A DNA stretch of 56,736 bases, taken from contig JADYUK010000018.1 in assembly GCA_021531755.1 (NCBI GenBank), positions 1-56,736 on the forward strand. Reading direction: 5' to 3'. A program made the translations under genes and the position numbers. The stretch comes from Hoylesella loescheii. GTDB taxonomy: Bacteria; Bacteroidota; Bacteroidia; Bacteroidales; Bacteroidaceae. Numbering within the stretch: position 1 is the first letter of the stretch; the number at the start of each line of letters is the position of its first letter. Below are positions 24,567 through 32,978 of the stretch, one piece after another. The notes beneath the pieces are model-generated. The model was given only the letters and a program-made list of their open reading frames with translations. It was not told the origin of the DNA and made no database searches.

Positions 24567-25037
24567 TTAGAATTTTGCCATCTTTATAGCGGCGACGGCA
24601 CATTCCTCTCCTTTATTGCCTAATCTTCCTCCAGCCCTGTCTATTGCCTGCTGCATTGTGTTTGTTGTCAGCACTCCGAATATTACGGGCACGGCGCTTG
24701 TGGCGTTCAGTTGTGCGAATCCCGTTGATATGCCGTTGCAGATGCAGTCGAAGTTAGGTGTCTCTCCCCTTATGACGGCTCCCAATGCTATCACGGCATC
24801 ATATCCGTCGTTGAGAGTCATCTGGTGTGCCCCGTAGACGAGCTCGAATGTTCCTGCCACACGCTTCACATGGATATTCTCGGGCAGTGCGTCGTAACTC
24901 TCAAGTGTCTCCACGGCACCTTTGAGCAGAGACTCTGTTATTTCTGGATTACGTTCTGACACGACAATTCCGAAGCACATGTTCTCGGCGTTAGGCACTT
25001 TCGTGCGGTCATATTCAGAAAAGTTTCTTGTTGCCAT
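24567..25037 (-). CDS. ribH: 6,7-dimethyl-8-ribityllumazine synthase
   Basis: RibH condenses 5-amino-6-ribitylaminouracil with 3,4-dihydroxybutanone phosphate in riboflavin synthesis. The 156-residue protein is full length and shows GIVVSERNPEITESLLKGAV, GTFELVYGAHQM, GAVIRGETPNFDCICNGIS and AGGRLGNKGEECAVAAIKM, all signature stretches. In the substrate site the family normally has His after the GETP-like turn; here the residue is Asn95 (codon AAC). Neighbours match the usual TPR-protein/ribH order. Confidence 0.92.
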   Translation of the reverse strand: MATRNFSEYDRTKVPNAENMCFGIVVSERNPEITESLLKGAVETLESYDALPENIHVKRVAGTFELVYGAHQMTLNDGYDAVIALGAVIRGETPNFDCICNGISTGFAQLNATSAVPVIFGVLTTNTMQQAIDRAGGRLGNKGEECAVAAIKMAKF

Positions 25038-25279
25038 ATTGTTATATATGATGGCTGGATGCCATCGTCTGTTTCCAATGCCGTTGACTGAGAAGGCCCA
25101 GTATCGGCATCAGAGACGTTCTTCCACTTGTGAAAAATGATGACAGGGAGCAAAAGAGCCTGCTTCCTTTTTCCGGCCAATCAGCTTCAGCACGTCTGTC
25201 TTTCCATTCAGGTGGTTGGGACATCCTGTGCTGTTTTGGCCTCGGCAGAGCTTCTTTACTCCCTGTCAGCTATGTTTCT

Positions 25280-25972
25280 TTATTTTGTTACGCGCTCGAT
25301 ATACTTGTCTATATCGCGGCGAACAGGAGAGTTGACGTAGTCTTTCTTGATTTTCTCGTATATCTCAAGAGCCTCGCTTGTCTTACCCTGGCTCTCAAGG
25401 AGAATGCCAGCCTGGAGCAGGAACTGTGGTGCGAGTGATACGCTGTGTCCGTTCTCCACCTTCTTGTCGGCCATCTTAGCAGCTTTCTTCAGGCAGCTTA
25501 CAGCGTCGTCAATCTTGTTGAGATGTGCGTATACGTTGCCGAGTGCGGCCTCAGCAGCTGGTGATACCATAGCGTCGTCGCCGGCAGAATAGTCGCCGAT
25601 GAGCTCGGCTGCCTCGTTCCATTTGCCGAGGTTTGCGTAGCAGAGACCGGCATAAAGCTTGGCGAGGTTAGCGGCGTCTGTGCATCCGTACTGGTCGATG
25701 ACCTTGAGGAATCCGATATATCCTGTCTTGTCGCCATTGAGAGCAGCCTCATACTGCTGCTGTGCGAACAGCTCCTGACCCTTTGCCAGCGCTGTGCTTG
25801 CCTCTGCCTGGCGTGGCTTGAGGTAAAGTGTGTTCAGAAGAATTAATCCTGCCACAACAACTATTACTGCTACGACAGAGATGCTGATAACTTTCTTGTA
25901 CTTGAGCACTCCGGCTTCAAGCTTAGAGATAGACTCCTGTGTTGGAGTCTGCTGATTTTTGTTTGTTGCCAT
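25280..25972 (-). CDS. TPR-repeat protein with one membrane anchor
   Basis: 230 residues. A cytoplasmic N terminus (QQTPTQESISKLEAGVLKYK) precedes one membrane segment at about 28-49 (VISISVVAVIVVVAGLILL); residues 60-225 form TPR-like helical pairs (AKGQELFAQQQYEAALNG, NLGKWNEAAELIG, GKTSEALEIYEKIKKDY). This layout resembles the YfgM/BamD-neighbourhood TPR proteins that help fold envelope proteins, but the precise role is not shown by sequence. It is divergent from recF. Confidence 0.8.
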   Translation of the reverse strand: MATNKNQQTPTQESISKLEAGVLKYKKVISISVVAVIVVVAGLILLNTLYLKPRQAEASTALAKGQELFAQQQYEAALNGDKTGYIGFLKVIDQYGCTDAANLAKLYAGLCYANLGKWNEAAELIGDYSAGDDAMVSPAAEAALGNVYAHLNKIDDAVSCLKKAAKMADKKVENGHSVSLAPQFLLQAGILLESQGKTSEALEIYEKIKKDYVNSPVRRDIDKYIERVTK

Positions 25973-26038
25973 TATATTTTGTTCTTTTTATTTTTATTCG
26001 TTTTTCTATGCACGGTGAGTATGCACACAATTGCGTCG

Positions 26039-26046
26039 CAAAATTA
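26039..26046 (-). promoter_or_regulatory. -7 box of the TPR-protein gene
   Basis: TAATTTTG followed by C on the minus strand, 66 bases before the start codon; no clear TTG at -33. Confidence 0.5.
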
Positions 26047-26110
26047 CTTAATTTATCTCAGATATTGAAATTTCTTACCGTTTTTTTTCGTTTTTTCCGA
26101 TTAAAAGCCA

Positions 26111-26118
26111 TAACTTTG
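26111..26118 (+). promoter_or_regulatory. -7 box of recF
   Basis: TAACTTTG followed by C, 18 bases before the ATG at 26137, leaving a very short leader and ruling out the longer upstream frame. The -33 region is a T-run and not a clean TTG. Confidence 0.5.
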
Positions 26119-26136
26119 CGTGAAAATCGACTGAAA

Positions 26137-27231
26137 ATGATACTCAATAAGCTGTCAATCATTAATTTCAAGAATATCAGGGAGGCGTCGCTGGATTTCT
26201 CGCCGAAGCTGAATTGCCTTATCGGCAGCAACGGCATGGGCAAGACGAATGTCCTCGACGCCATCTATTATCTGTCGTTCTGCAAGAGTCAGAATGCTGT
26301 CCCCGATTCCCAACTGTTGTGTCATGACGAGCCTTTCTTTGTCCTCGATGCCAGCTATGTCTCGGAGGACGGGACAGAGGAGCGCATATACTGCGGCATG
26401 AAGCGTGGGCAGCGGAAACACTTCAAGCGTAATAACAAGGAGTACAAACGCCTTGCACAGCATATCGGACTGTTGCCTCTTATCCTGGTGTCGCCGTCGG
26501 ACACAGCCCTCATTGACGGAGGCAGCGATATGAGGAGGCGTCTGCTTGACATTGTCATATCCCAGTGTCATCCGGAGTACATTGATATCCTGACGCGCTA
26601 TAACACAGCGTGGCAGCAGCGCAATGCTCTCCTCAAGCAGGAAGAAGAGCCTGACATACACCTCATGGAGCTGTGGGAGGAGCAGATGGCCATGGAGGGA
26701 GAGAGGGTCTACAAGTACCGCGACGCTTTCGTCAGAGACCTCCTGCCTGTGTTCAACAGTCTTTATGACGAGATATCAGGCTCACACGAGACAGTCGGAC
26801 TCAGCTATATCTCACATTGCCAGCGTGGCCCCCTGCTTGATGTCATACAGCGTGACAGGCCGAGGGACCGTGCCGTAGGCTACTCGCTCCACGGCGTTCA
26901 CCGTGACGACCTTGAGATGATGATTGACGGATACCCTCTCAGACGCGAGGGCAGTCAGGGGCAGAACAAGACCTTCGTCATAGCGCTCAAGCTGGCACAG
27001 TTTGAGTTCCTGCGGAACACATCGAGCAAGACTCTGCCCATACTCCTGCTTGATGATATCTTCGACAAGCTTGACTCGGCCCGTGTGGAGAAGATTGTCG
27101 ACATAGTGTCGCGTGATGATTTCGGGCAGATATTCATAACAGACACTAACCGCGACCACCTCTCTGATATCCTGAGCCATGCTGCCCTCGACTACAAGCT
27201 GTTCCATGTCAGCGACGGGAAGATACAGTGA
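26137..27231 (+). CDS. recF: DNA replication and repair protein RecF
   Basis: RecF is an SMC-like ATPase that loads RecA at gaps through RecOR. From the ATG at 26137 it has 364 residues: Walker A GSNGMGKT at 30-37, the LYLS-like SFCKSQN region, the ABC signature region GSQGQNKTFVIALKLAQ and Walker B LPILLLDDIFDKLD near the C terminus. The open frame continues 66 codons upstream, but that extension precedes the promoter and is not part of the family. It runs on toward a DUF721 gene. Confidence 0.93.
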   Translation: MILNKLSIINFKNIREASLDFSPKLNCLIGSNGMGKTNVLDAIYYLSFCKSQNAVPDSQLLCHDEPFFVLDASYVSEDGTEERIYCGMKRGQRKHFKRNNKEYKRLAQHIGLLPLILVSPSDTALIDGGSDMRRRLLDIVISQCHPEYIDILTRYNTAWQQRNALLKQEEEPDIHLMELWEEQMAMEGERVYKYRDAFVRDLLPVFNSLYDEISGSHETVGLSYISHCQRGPLLDVIQRDRPRDRAVGYSLHGVHRDDLEMMIDGYPLRREGSQGQNKTFVIALKLAQFEFLRNTSSKTLPILLLDDIFDKLDSARVEKIVDIVSRDDFGQIFITDTNRDHLSDILSHAALDYKLFHVSDGKIQ

Positions 27232-27493
27232 GCCTCCCGGCTATGAGCCTGTTGGCTTGCCGTTTGTGGCATAATGATACAGGCAGGGGCTGTATCTGTA
27301 CCCTTAGCCAGGCTTTCATGACCGTACTATGGATAACAGTCTCGCCGCATACCCATTCTTCAAAATTGAGCGCGACAGCTTTTGCAGTCCGCATACCGGG
27401 CAGCGACACATATACATAAACCTTACATCCCCCCAACAGATATCCAAGAAACTGGTGTGGCATACATGCTTGCCACATCAAGACAATGACCTT

Positions 27494-27784
27494 ATGTTCA
27501 GACGAAAAGAGAAGATAGCCAACGACATAGTCCTTGAGGTGCTGCGCCAGCAGGGTCTTGAGACACCTCTCCTGCAGCGCCGTCTGCTCAGTGCGTGGGA
27601 TGATGTCGTGCCACCTATCGTGGCGAGATACACCGGACAGAAGTTCATACGTAACCAGACACTCATGGTGAAGATAACGAATCCCGCGCTGAGAGCTGAT
27701 ATCGGCATGATGCGCACAGAGCTTAAGAACAAGCTTAATGCCGCGGTAGGCTCTCAGGTTATAGCCGAGGTGAAGTTCTTCTGA
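27494..27784 (+). CDS. DUF721 (DciA-like) protein
   Basis: 96 residues from the ATG at 27494 (MFRRKEKIANDIVLEVLRQQ). The KH-like DUF721 domain covers the whole protein: WDDVVPPIVARYTGQKFIRN and LMVKITNPALRADIGMMRTE. DciA, a DUF721 protein, helps load replicative helicase DnaB in many bacteria. The position just after recF is usual in Bacteroidota. The 260 bases between recF and this start are open in frame from 27329 but have weak protein-like character, so I take the later start. Confidence 0.8.
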   Translation: MFRRKEKIANDIVLEVLRQQGLETPLLQRRLLSAWDDVVPPIVARYTGQKFIRNQTLMVKITNPALRADIGMMRTELKNKLNAAVGSQVIAEVKFF

Positions 27785-27812
27785 GCCATAAAGGGAGAGT
27801 CAGCAGACATAG

Positions 27813-27855
27813 ATAACGGCAGGCAGGGCGAATCCTAAACCCTGTCTGCCGTTAT
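27813..27855 (+). terminator. Terminator after recF-DUF721
   Basis: A 16-base stem (27813-27828 with 27840-27855; ATAACGGCAGGCAGGG pairs with CCCTGTCTGCCGTTAT, one mismatch) is followed by a pyrimidine-rich tail. It may also serve the converging gene at 27930. Confidence 0.75.
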
Positions 27856-27929
27856 TCCTTTTCCCCCTTCACGGTGTCAATATCGCTGCTCCCCCGCTGT
27901 CAGGAGTCTTCCGCGAGCGCGGTGTGAGG

Positions 27930-28682
27930 TTATCTGAACGAGAATTTGTAGCCTACGGTGAACATGATGACACTGTTCTTGTGTTTCCTGTCCCCATCAG
28001 CCGTTGGCTTCACGCCGCTTGCCATATCGCTGTCGCTCTTCTTGTATGTGTCAGTCAGCCCGATGTTGTATCGCGCCTCAAGGATGACATTCTCGTACTC
28101 ATATGACAACCCGACGGGAACCGACAGGTCAAAGCCACTGATTCTCTCATACTCGCTCTCGTAGTCCATGCCGCTCTCCGCAAACACAATCTTCGACTTT
28201 ATATCCTTCCCGACACATATGGCAGGTTGTATGCCAGCCTTCAGTGCCAGTCCGTCGGCAACATAGACGCTCGCTGTTATGGGGAATGTTATGTAGCGCA
28301 GGTCGAGCTTCGTGTCGCAAATCTTTGTCGACGGCTTGTCCTCAGAGACAGCATCGCCCAATTCAAAATCCTCATACTTAGTGCCTTGGAACGAGTATCC
28401 GACACCAGCCGACAGACCTATCAGACTTGTCAGCTGATATGATGCGTCGCACCCGAAATAATATCCTGTAGTGCGTCGCGAGTCGCTTGTGCTTCCCGCG
28501 ATAGTCTTGTACTCAGGTGCAGGACCTGATGTGGCTATGTATGCCTGTGGGTTCCCCGTGATATCAGGCAGTGTCACGCCTATGCGGGGGGTGACGGAGA
28601 ACGTTCCGGCGTCAGGCTGGGCATGGAGCGCTATGGCCGCTATGACAGACATGATTGTTGTCAGTATGATGGTTTTTCTCAT
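27930..28682 (-). CDS. Outer membrane beta-barrel protein
   Basis: 250 residues with a signal peptide (MRKTIILTTIMSVIAAIALH, cleavage near LHAQPD). The mature part has alternating amphipathic strands ending in the membrane with aromatic residues (SVIMFTVGYKFSFR), as in the OmpW/PorT-like small barrels. Phrases such as FSVTPRIGVTLPDITG and LIGLSAGVGYSFQGTKYEDF are usual in the 'outer membrane beta-barrel' (OMP_b-brl_2) family. The substrate or role is unknown. It has a good promoter at 28765-28795. Confidence 0.8.
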   Translation of the reverse strand: MRKTIILTTIMSVIAAIALHAQPDAGTFSVTPRIGVTLPDITGNPQAYIATSGPAPEYKTIAGSTSDSRRTTGYYFGCDASYQLTSLIGLSAGVGYSFQGTKYEDFELGDAVSEDKPSTKICDTKLDLRYITFPITASVYVADGLALKAGIQPAICVGKDIKSKIVFAESGMDYESEYERISGFDLSVPVGLSYEYENVILEARYNIGLTDTYKKSDSDMASGVKPTADGDRKHKNSVIMFTVGYKFSFR

Positions 28683-28764
28683 TGTCGTGTTTGTTGTCTT
28701 GTTATGCAGGTCTCATGTGGAAAGCCGTGTGGCTGACGTTGCCTTATGCCGCACAGCGCATCTG

Positions 28765-28795
28765 CAAAAGTAACCAAAATCTCTATGCTGTGCAA
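28765..28795 (-). promoter_or_regulatory. Promoter of the beta-barrel gene
   Basis: On the minus strand TTG (28793-28795) and TACTTTTG (28765-28772) are separated by 20 bases, a full consensus match. The transcript would have a leader of about 75 bases. Confidence 0.7.
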
Positions 28796-29214
28796 ATATT
28801 TTATGCTTTTTTATCTCTCTTCGTCCATCCCCATGTCCTCTCGTGCCATACCATTTCTCTGGTCTGAGCGCATCAGATGCTCCCGTGATATTGGAACCAC
28901 CTCTCGCTCTCAACCCACTTTTATCCCCTATGAGTCCCTGCAGACCCATAAACCACACCTTTACTCCGTTTACAGCCAGCGGTCAGGAGGGCCTTTCCCC
29001 GCCCCATTCCGCTCCGTCGCAGGATAGTAGGCATGAATCACTGACTGTAAGTAGTGCCTTTTAGCGTCTCATTCGTATTGTATGATGACGTCAAACAGTA
29101 TCCCTTGCGCGCTCATCCAGTACTTCTTGTCTTTCTGACGTATGCGCAATGCGGATTGTAAGCAAACATCCTCCCTGGGCTTACAATCTGAAACCTCCGG
29201 CGCTCTTCTCTGCC

Positions 29215-29372
29215 ATGTGCCAGTCCATGTGCCCGGCCCATTCCTGGGATGGATAGTGGCGAGCATTGTCCTGCCATTATATGTGCCAGTGCGTGTGTCC
29301 GACCCATTCTTTGGATGTATAGAAACGAGCATTCTCCTGCCATGCCATGTGCCAGTGCGTGTGCACAACCCT
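29215..29372. repeat. 66-bp tandem repeat, about 2.4 units
   Basis: ATGTGCCAGT starts units at 29215, 29281 and 29347, exactly 66 bases apart; the third unit fades after about 26 bases. A minus-strand frame here would encode a 22-residue repeat (TRTGTWHGRRMLVSIHPKNG), but neither flank shows a credible gene. The rest of the gene-free stretch 28796-29558 has no other recognised feature. Confidence 0.75.
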
Positions 29373-29558
29373 TGACCGAGGTCCTTGTCGCGTGACATCA
29401 GTCAGCGGTAGTCGCCGGCACCATCTCGCTGTCATGAATCCCCCTTTTGTCCCATGCTGAAGCCTAAATCATTCCGCCCAAACCATGCACAGCGGGCATA
29501 TCTGTCTGAAAAGACAAAAAAACAGCAGAAATCATACCTATATATAAAAATAATTTGC

Positions 29559-29566
29559 TACCTTTG
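29559..29566 (+). promoter_or_regulatory. -7 box of the nucleotidyltransferase gene
   Basis: TACCTTTG followed by C, 44 bases before the start codon. No TTG at -33. Confidence 0.5.
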
Positions 29567-29609
29567 CATCGAAATACTAAAAAACAATCTATAAGCATTA
29601 TCACGAATT

Positions 29610-30530
29610 ATGAAGCCAACACTTTTTCTTCTCGCTGCAGGTATGGGAAGCCGTTATGGCGGCCTCAAGCAGCTTGATGGTCTCGGCCCCAATGGCGAGA
29701 CAATTATGGACTATAGTATATATGATGCCATAGAGGCCGGATTCGGCAAGATTGTATGGGTCATCCGCAAAGATTTTGAGGAGCAGTTCCGTACACAGAT
29801 TCTGTCAAAGTATGAGGGTAAGGTGAAGTGTGAACTTTGCTTCCAGAGCCTTGACGCCCTCCCAGAGGGATTCACTGTGCCAGAGGGACGCCAGAAGCCA
29901 TGGGGCACAAACCATGCAGTCCTCATGGGCAAGGATGTCATCAAGGAGCCTTTCTGTGTCATCAACTGTGATGATTTCTACAACCGTGACGCTTTCCGCG
30001 TTATCGGAAAGTTCCTCAGCGAGCTTCCAGAGGGCTCACGCGGACAGTATGCCATGGTGGGATTCCGTGTCGCAAACACCCTCTCGGAGAATGGCACCGT
30101 ATCACGTGGTATATGCTCCAAGAATGATGAGGGATGCCTCACAACATGTGTGGAGCGCACAAAGATAGCTCGTGTCGACGGAAAGGTGGCCTACAGGGCT
30201 GACAACAAGGACGATGGCGAGTGGGTAGAGATATCAGAGAACACTCCTGTGTCAATGAACATGTGGGGCTTCACACCCGACTATTTCGATTATTCAGAGG
30301 AGTACTTCAAGGAGTTCCTTGCCGACCCTGAGAACCAGAAGAACCTCAAGTCAGAATTCTTCATCCCTCTCATGGTCAACAAACTCATCACCGAGGGCAC
30401 AGCCACATGCAAGGTGCTCGACACGACAAGCAAATGGTTCGGCGTGACTTACTCTGAGGACCGCCCTGAGACAGTAGAGCGCATAAAGGGCCTCGTCGAG
30501 GAAGGCGTATACCCTGCAAAGCTCTTCTGA
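29610..30530 (+). CDS. Sugar-phosphate nucleotidyltransferase family protein
   Basis: 306 residues. The N-terminal Rossmann-like fold opens LFLLAAGMGSRYGGLKQLDG, the nucleotide-binding signature of GlmU/RmlA-type nucleotidyltransferases; the CDDFYNRDAF segment provides the metal-binding Asp pair. A central stretch (WGFTPDYFDYSEEYFKEF) and the end (SKWFGVTYSEDRPETVERIK) match a Bacteroidales subfamily annotated only as nucleotidyltransferase. It may charge a sugar phosphate or an alcohol phosphate; substrate unknown. Confidence 0.85.
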   Translation: MKPTLFLLAAGMGSRYGGLKQLDGLGPNGETIMDYSIYDAIEAGFGKIVWVIRKDFEEQFRTQILSKYEGKVKCELCFQSLDALPEGFTVPEGRQKPWGTNHAVLMGKDVIKEPFCVINCDDFYNRDAFRVIGKFLSELPEGSRGQYAMVGFRVANTLSENGTVSRGICSKNDEGCLTTCVERTKIARVDGKVAYRADNKDDGEWVEISENTPVSMNMWGFTPDYFDYSEEYFKEFLADPENQKNLKSEFFIPLMVNKLITEGTATCKVLDTTSKWFGVTYSEDRPETVERIKGLVEEGVYPAKLF

Positions 30531-30810
30531 TAAGAGTGACCGTGGGTGAGACCCACCATGACGGCTCCACCGCGCATGGGACAACCATGACGGACAGAGC
30601 CCACAGGCCGGGGGATGGATGCCGACGGCCAGGGCAGAGAAAGCCGCAAAATGAAAGAAAGAACAAACCGTGAGACCCGTATGCCATGTGCGCCAGAGGC
30701 GACATGGCATATGCGAGTCTGACACATCAGCCTGACAGTCAGCAGGGAAAGCCACTGTGGTGGCCAGGTTTTATGCCTCCAGCAGGCTTGCCAGGCTCAA
30801 AAGACATTGA

Positions 30811-31830
30811 ATGAAACAACTCGATGAAAACCAACTCTCTGAGCTCCGCCATCTGATTGACGGGGCTCAGAGTATTATTGTCACATGCCACCGCAGTCCT
30901 GACGGCGATGCCTTAGGCTCATCACTGGCACTGTCGCGCTATCTGAAATCTCTCGGTAAGGAGGTGACGATTGTCATCCCCGACGCCTATCCCGATTTCC
31001 TCATGTGGCTGCCAGGCACACAGGATATTGTAAGATACGACAAGCATCCCGAGCGGGCGTCAATGCTGATACGCATCTCTGACCTCATCTTCTGTCTCGA
31101 CTATAACGGCATAGACCGCGTCGGCGACGATATGATGAAGCCTCTCGCCACGGCCGCAGCGCCAAAGGTGCTCATTGACCACCACCTGAACCCCACGGTG
31201 GACAGCCGCGTGACATTCTCATTCCCCGACATGAGCTCCACGTCCGAGGCCGTCTTCCACATCATCGACGCCCTCGGCGGATATGATGGCATAGACAGCC
31301 AGACAGCCACATGCATATATTGTGGCATGATGACCGATACGGGAGCATTCACATATAACAGCGCATCGCCCGAGGTGTACAACGTCATAGCGCGCCTGCT
31401 GGCCAAAGGCATCAACAAGGACCGCATCTACCGCAATGTCTACTGGGTCTTCTCTGTCAGCCGCATGAGGCTGTGGGGCGATATCCTGTCACGCTTCATC
31501 GTGTCAGACGACGGACGGGCCTCATACTTCACCATATCGCGCAAGGATATGAAACGCTACAACTACATCAAGGGCGACGCCGAGGGACTGGTCAATATGC
31601 CTCTTCAGGTGAAGGGCATGAAGCTCTCGATATCACTCAGGGAAGACACCGAGAAGCCTAATCTCGTGTGGGTCAGCCTGCGCTCTGTCGACGATTTCCC
31701 CTGTAACAAGATGGCAGAGCAGTACTTCAACGGAGGCGGACACCTCAATGCCTCAGGCGGCAGACTGTACTGCTCGCTCGAAAAGGCTGAGGAAATAGTC
31801 AAACGTGCAATAAAAGATTTTAAATACTAA
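30811..31830 (+). CDS. DHH-family phosphoesterase, NrnA-like
   Basis: 339 residues. The DHH domain carries the metal-binding motifs: CHRSPDGDALGSS at about 26-38, CLDYN, IDHHLNP (the DHH motif) and GMMTDTGAFTYNSA; the C-terminal DHHA1 domain ends with FNGGGHLNASGG. NrnA proteins degrade short RNA oligonucleotides and 3'-phosphoadenosine 5'-phosphate; c-di-AMP and pApA hydrolases have the same fold. It is followed by a DUF4827 lipoprotein gene. Between the nucleotidyltransferase gene and this one (280 bases) is only a 10-bp inverted repeat, TATGCCATGT at 30680 with its complement at 30702. Confidence 0.88.
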   Translation: MKQLDENQLSELRHLIDGAQSIIVTCHRSPDGDALGSSLALSRYLKSLGKEVTIVIPDAYPDFLMWLPGTQDIVRYDKHPERASMLIRISDLIFCLDYNGIDRVGDDMMKPLATAAAPKVLIDHHLNPTVDSRVTFSFPDMSSTSEAVFHIIDALGGYDGIDSQTATCIYCGMMTDTGAFTYNSASPEVYNVIARLLAKGINKDRIYRNVYWVFSVSRMRLWGDILSRFIVSDDGRASYFTISRKDMKRYNYIKGDAEGLVNMPLQVKGMKLSISLREDTEKPNLVWVSLRSVDDFPCNKMAEQYFNGGGHLNASGGRLYCSLEKAEEIVKRAIKDFKY

Positions 31831-31869
31831 TAAATCATAATACAGGCCGAGAATATCATTTATAATTAG

Positions 31870-31877
31870 TAATTTTG
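31870..31877 (+). promoter_or_regulatory. -7 box of the DUF4827 gene
   Basis: TAATTTTG followed by C, about 165 bases before the start codon; no TTG at -33. The leader would be unusually long. Confidence 0.4.
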
Positions 31878-32042
31878 CACAGACATGCCGATTGTGCACA
31901 GTGGCACAGGACATTGCGGCCTGCTGGCATGTGTGTCAAAAACAATGGCCCATGTCAGGAGGAAGGCACAGCGCGGACATCAGCCACCGCCGCTGAAGTC
32001 TCCACCCCGGCCTTTAATAATAGCTGATAATAAACGGAAATA

Positions 32043-32711
32043 ATGAAGAAACTGTTCGCCCTCGTGTGTCTCGCCACAATCCTCGCATCGATGATGAGCT
32101 GTAGCGATACAGAGACATACGCCGACAAGAGAAAGAAGGAGGATGCCGCGATATCACAGTTTATCGCCTACAACCTCTCAACAGCCAAGCAGCTGTTCCC
32201 GAAACCTATCACGGTAATCACAGAGAAGGAGTTTGAGGACGCCGGCTACAAGACCGATGTCGAGAAGAACGAGTTTGTCCTTTTCGAGACAAGCGGTGTG
32301 TATATGCAGATAGTCAGACAGGGATGCGGCTCGAAGATAGAGTCGGGAGAGACAACAACAGTCCTCTGCCGCTTCAATGAGTATAACATACTTGAGGACA
32401 CCCTGCAGCTGACAAACAACGGAATATACTTCCAGCACATACCAGACAAGATGACCGTGACAAACTATTACGGCACGTTCACAGGAACATTCGTCGATGG
32501 TAGCAGCGTCATGGCTGCTGCATACAGCAGCACCTCAGTGCCGAGCGGATGGCTGCTGCCGCTCAGATATGTCAATGTAGGCCGCCAGGAGAAACCTGAC
32601 GAGGAGATAGCCAAGGTGAACATCATAGTGCCTTCGTCAGAGGGACACTACTATGCATCGGCAAACACATACCCGTGTTATTATGAGCTGACGTACGAAC
32701 GAGGGCTCTGA
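32043..32711 (+). CDS. DUF4827 lipoprotein, FKBP-like
   Basis: 222 residues, signal peptide with lipobox SMMSC (Cys20). The rest (KKEDAAISQFIAYN, GVYMQIVRQGCGSKIESGET, YFQHIPDKMTVTNYYGTFTG, PSGWLLPLRYVNVG) matches DUF4827, a Bacteroidales lipoprotein family with a fold like FKBP peptidyl-prolyl isomerases; the isomerase residues are not conserved enough to claim activity. The position between the DHH phosphoesterase and glmM is the usual one as I recall. Confidence 0.75.
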   Translation: MKKLFALVCLATILASMMSCSDTETYADKRKKEDAAISQFIAYNLSTAKQLFPKPITVITEKEFEDAGYKTDVEKNEFVLFETSGVYMQIVRQGCGSKIESGETTTVLCRFNEYNILEDTLQLTNNGIYFQHIPDKMTVTNYYGTFTGTFVDGSSVMAAAYSSTSVPSGWLLPLRYVNVGRQEKPDEEIAKVNIIVPSSEGHYYASANTYPCYYELTYERGL

Positions 32712-32784
32712 CACATACCACAATAAACAGGAAGATGCAACGGTGTGGAGAATAGCCCCAGGCATTCTGCACATCATTGCATCT

Positions 32785-32870
32785 TTCTCTTTCATCATCA
32801 TCTGCCCCCTCAGGCTGGTCAGCATACTTCTCTTTCATCATCATCTGCCCCCTTAGGCTGGTCAGGAGAT
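32785..32870. repeat. Two-unit 43-bp tandem repeat
   Basis: TTCTCTTTCATCATCATCTG followed by CCCC and AGGCTGGTCAG occurs at 32785 and again at 32828, offset 43 bases, with very few differences. It lies between the DUF4827 gene and the glmM start. Confidence 0.75.
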
Positions 32871-32978
32871 ATAAAACGCCCAGGAGAACAGTCTCCTCCC
32901 AACGCAAAGAATAACGAACAAGGGCAAGAGTCCGCATGGTCCGGATTCCAATACCCTGTATTTATATTTTTCAAGACA

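Noticed and set aside
25939..26136. 66-residue N-terminal extension of RecF
   Set aside because: The extension precedes the -7 box at 26111-26118 and is not in the family.
29069..29398. Minus-strand ORF with a 22-residue repeat
   Set aside because: It follows from the 66-bp DNA repeat; other frames are also open and no start or family supports it.
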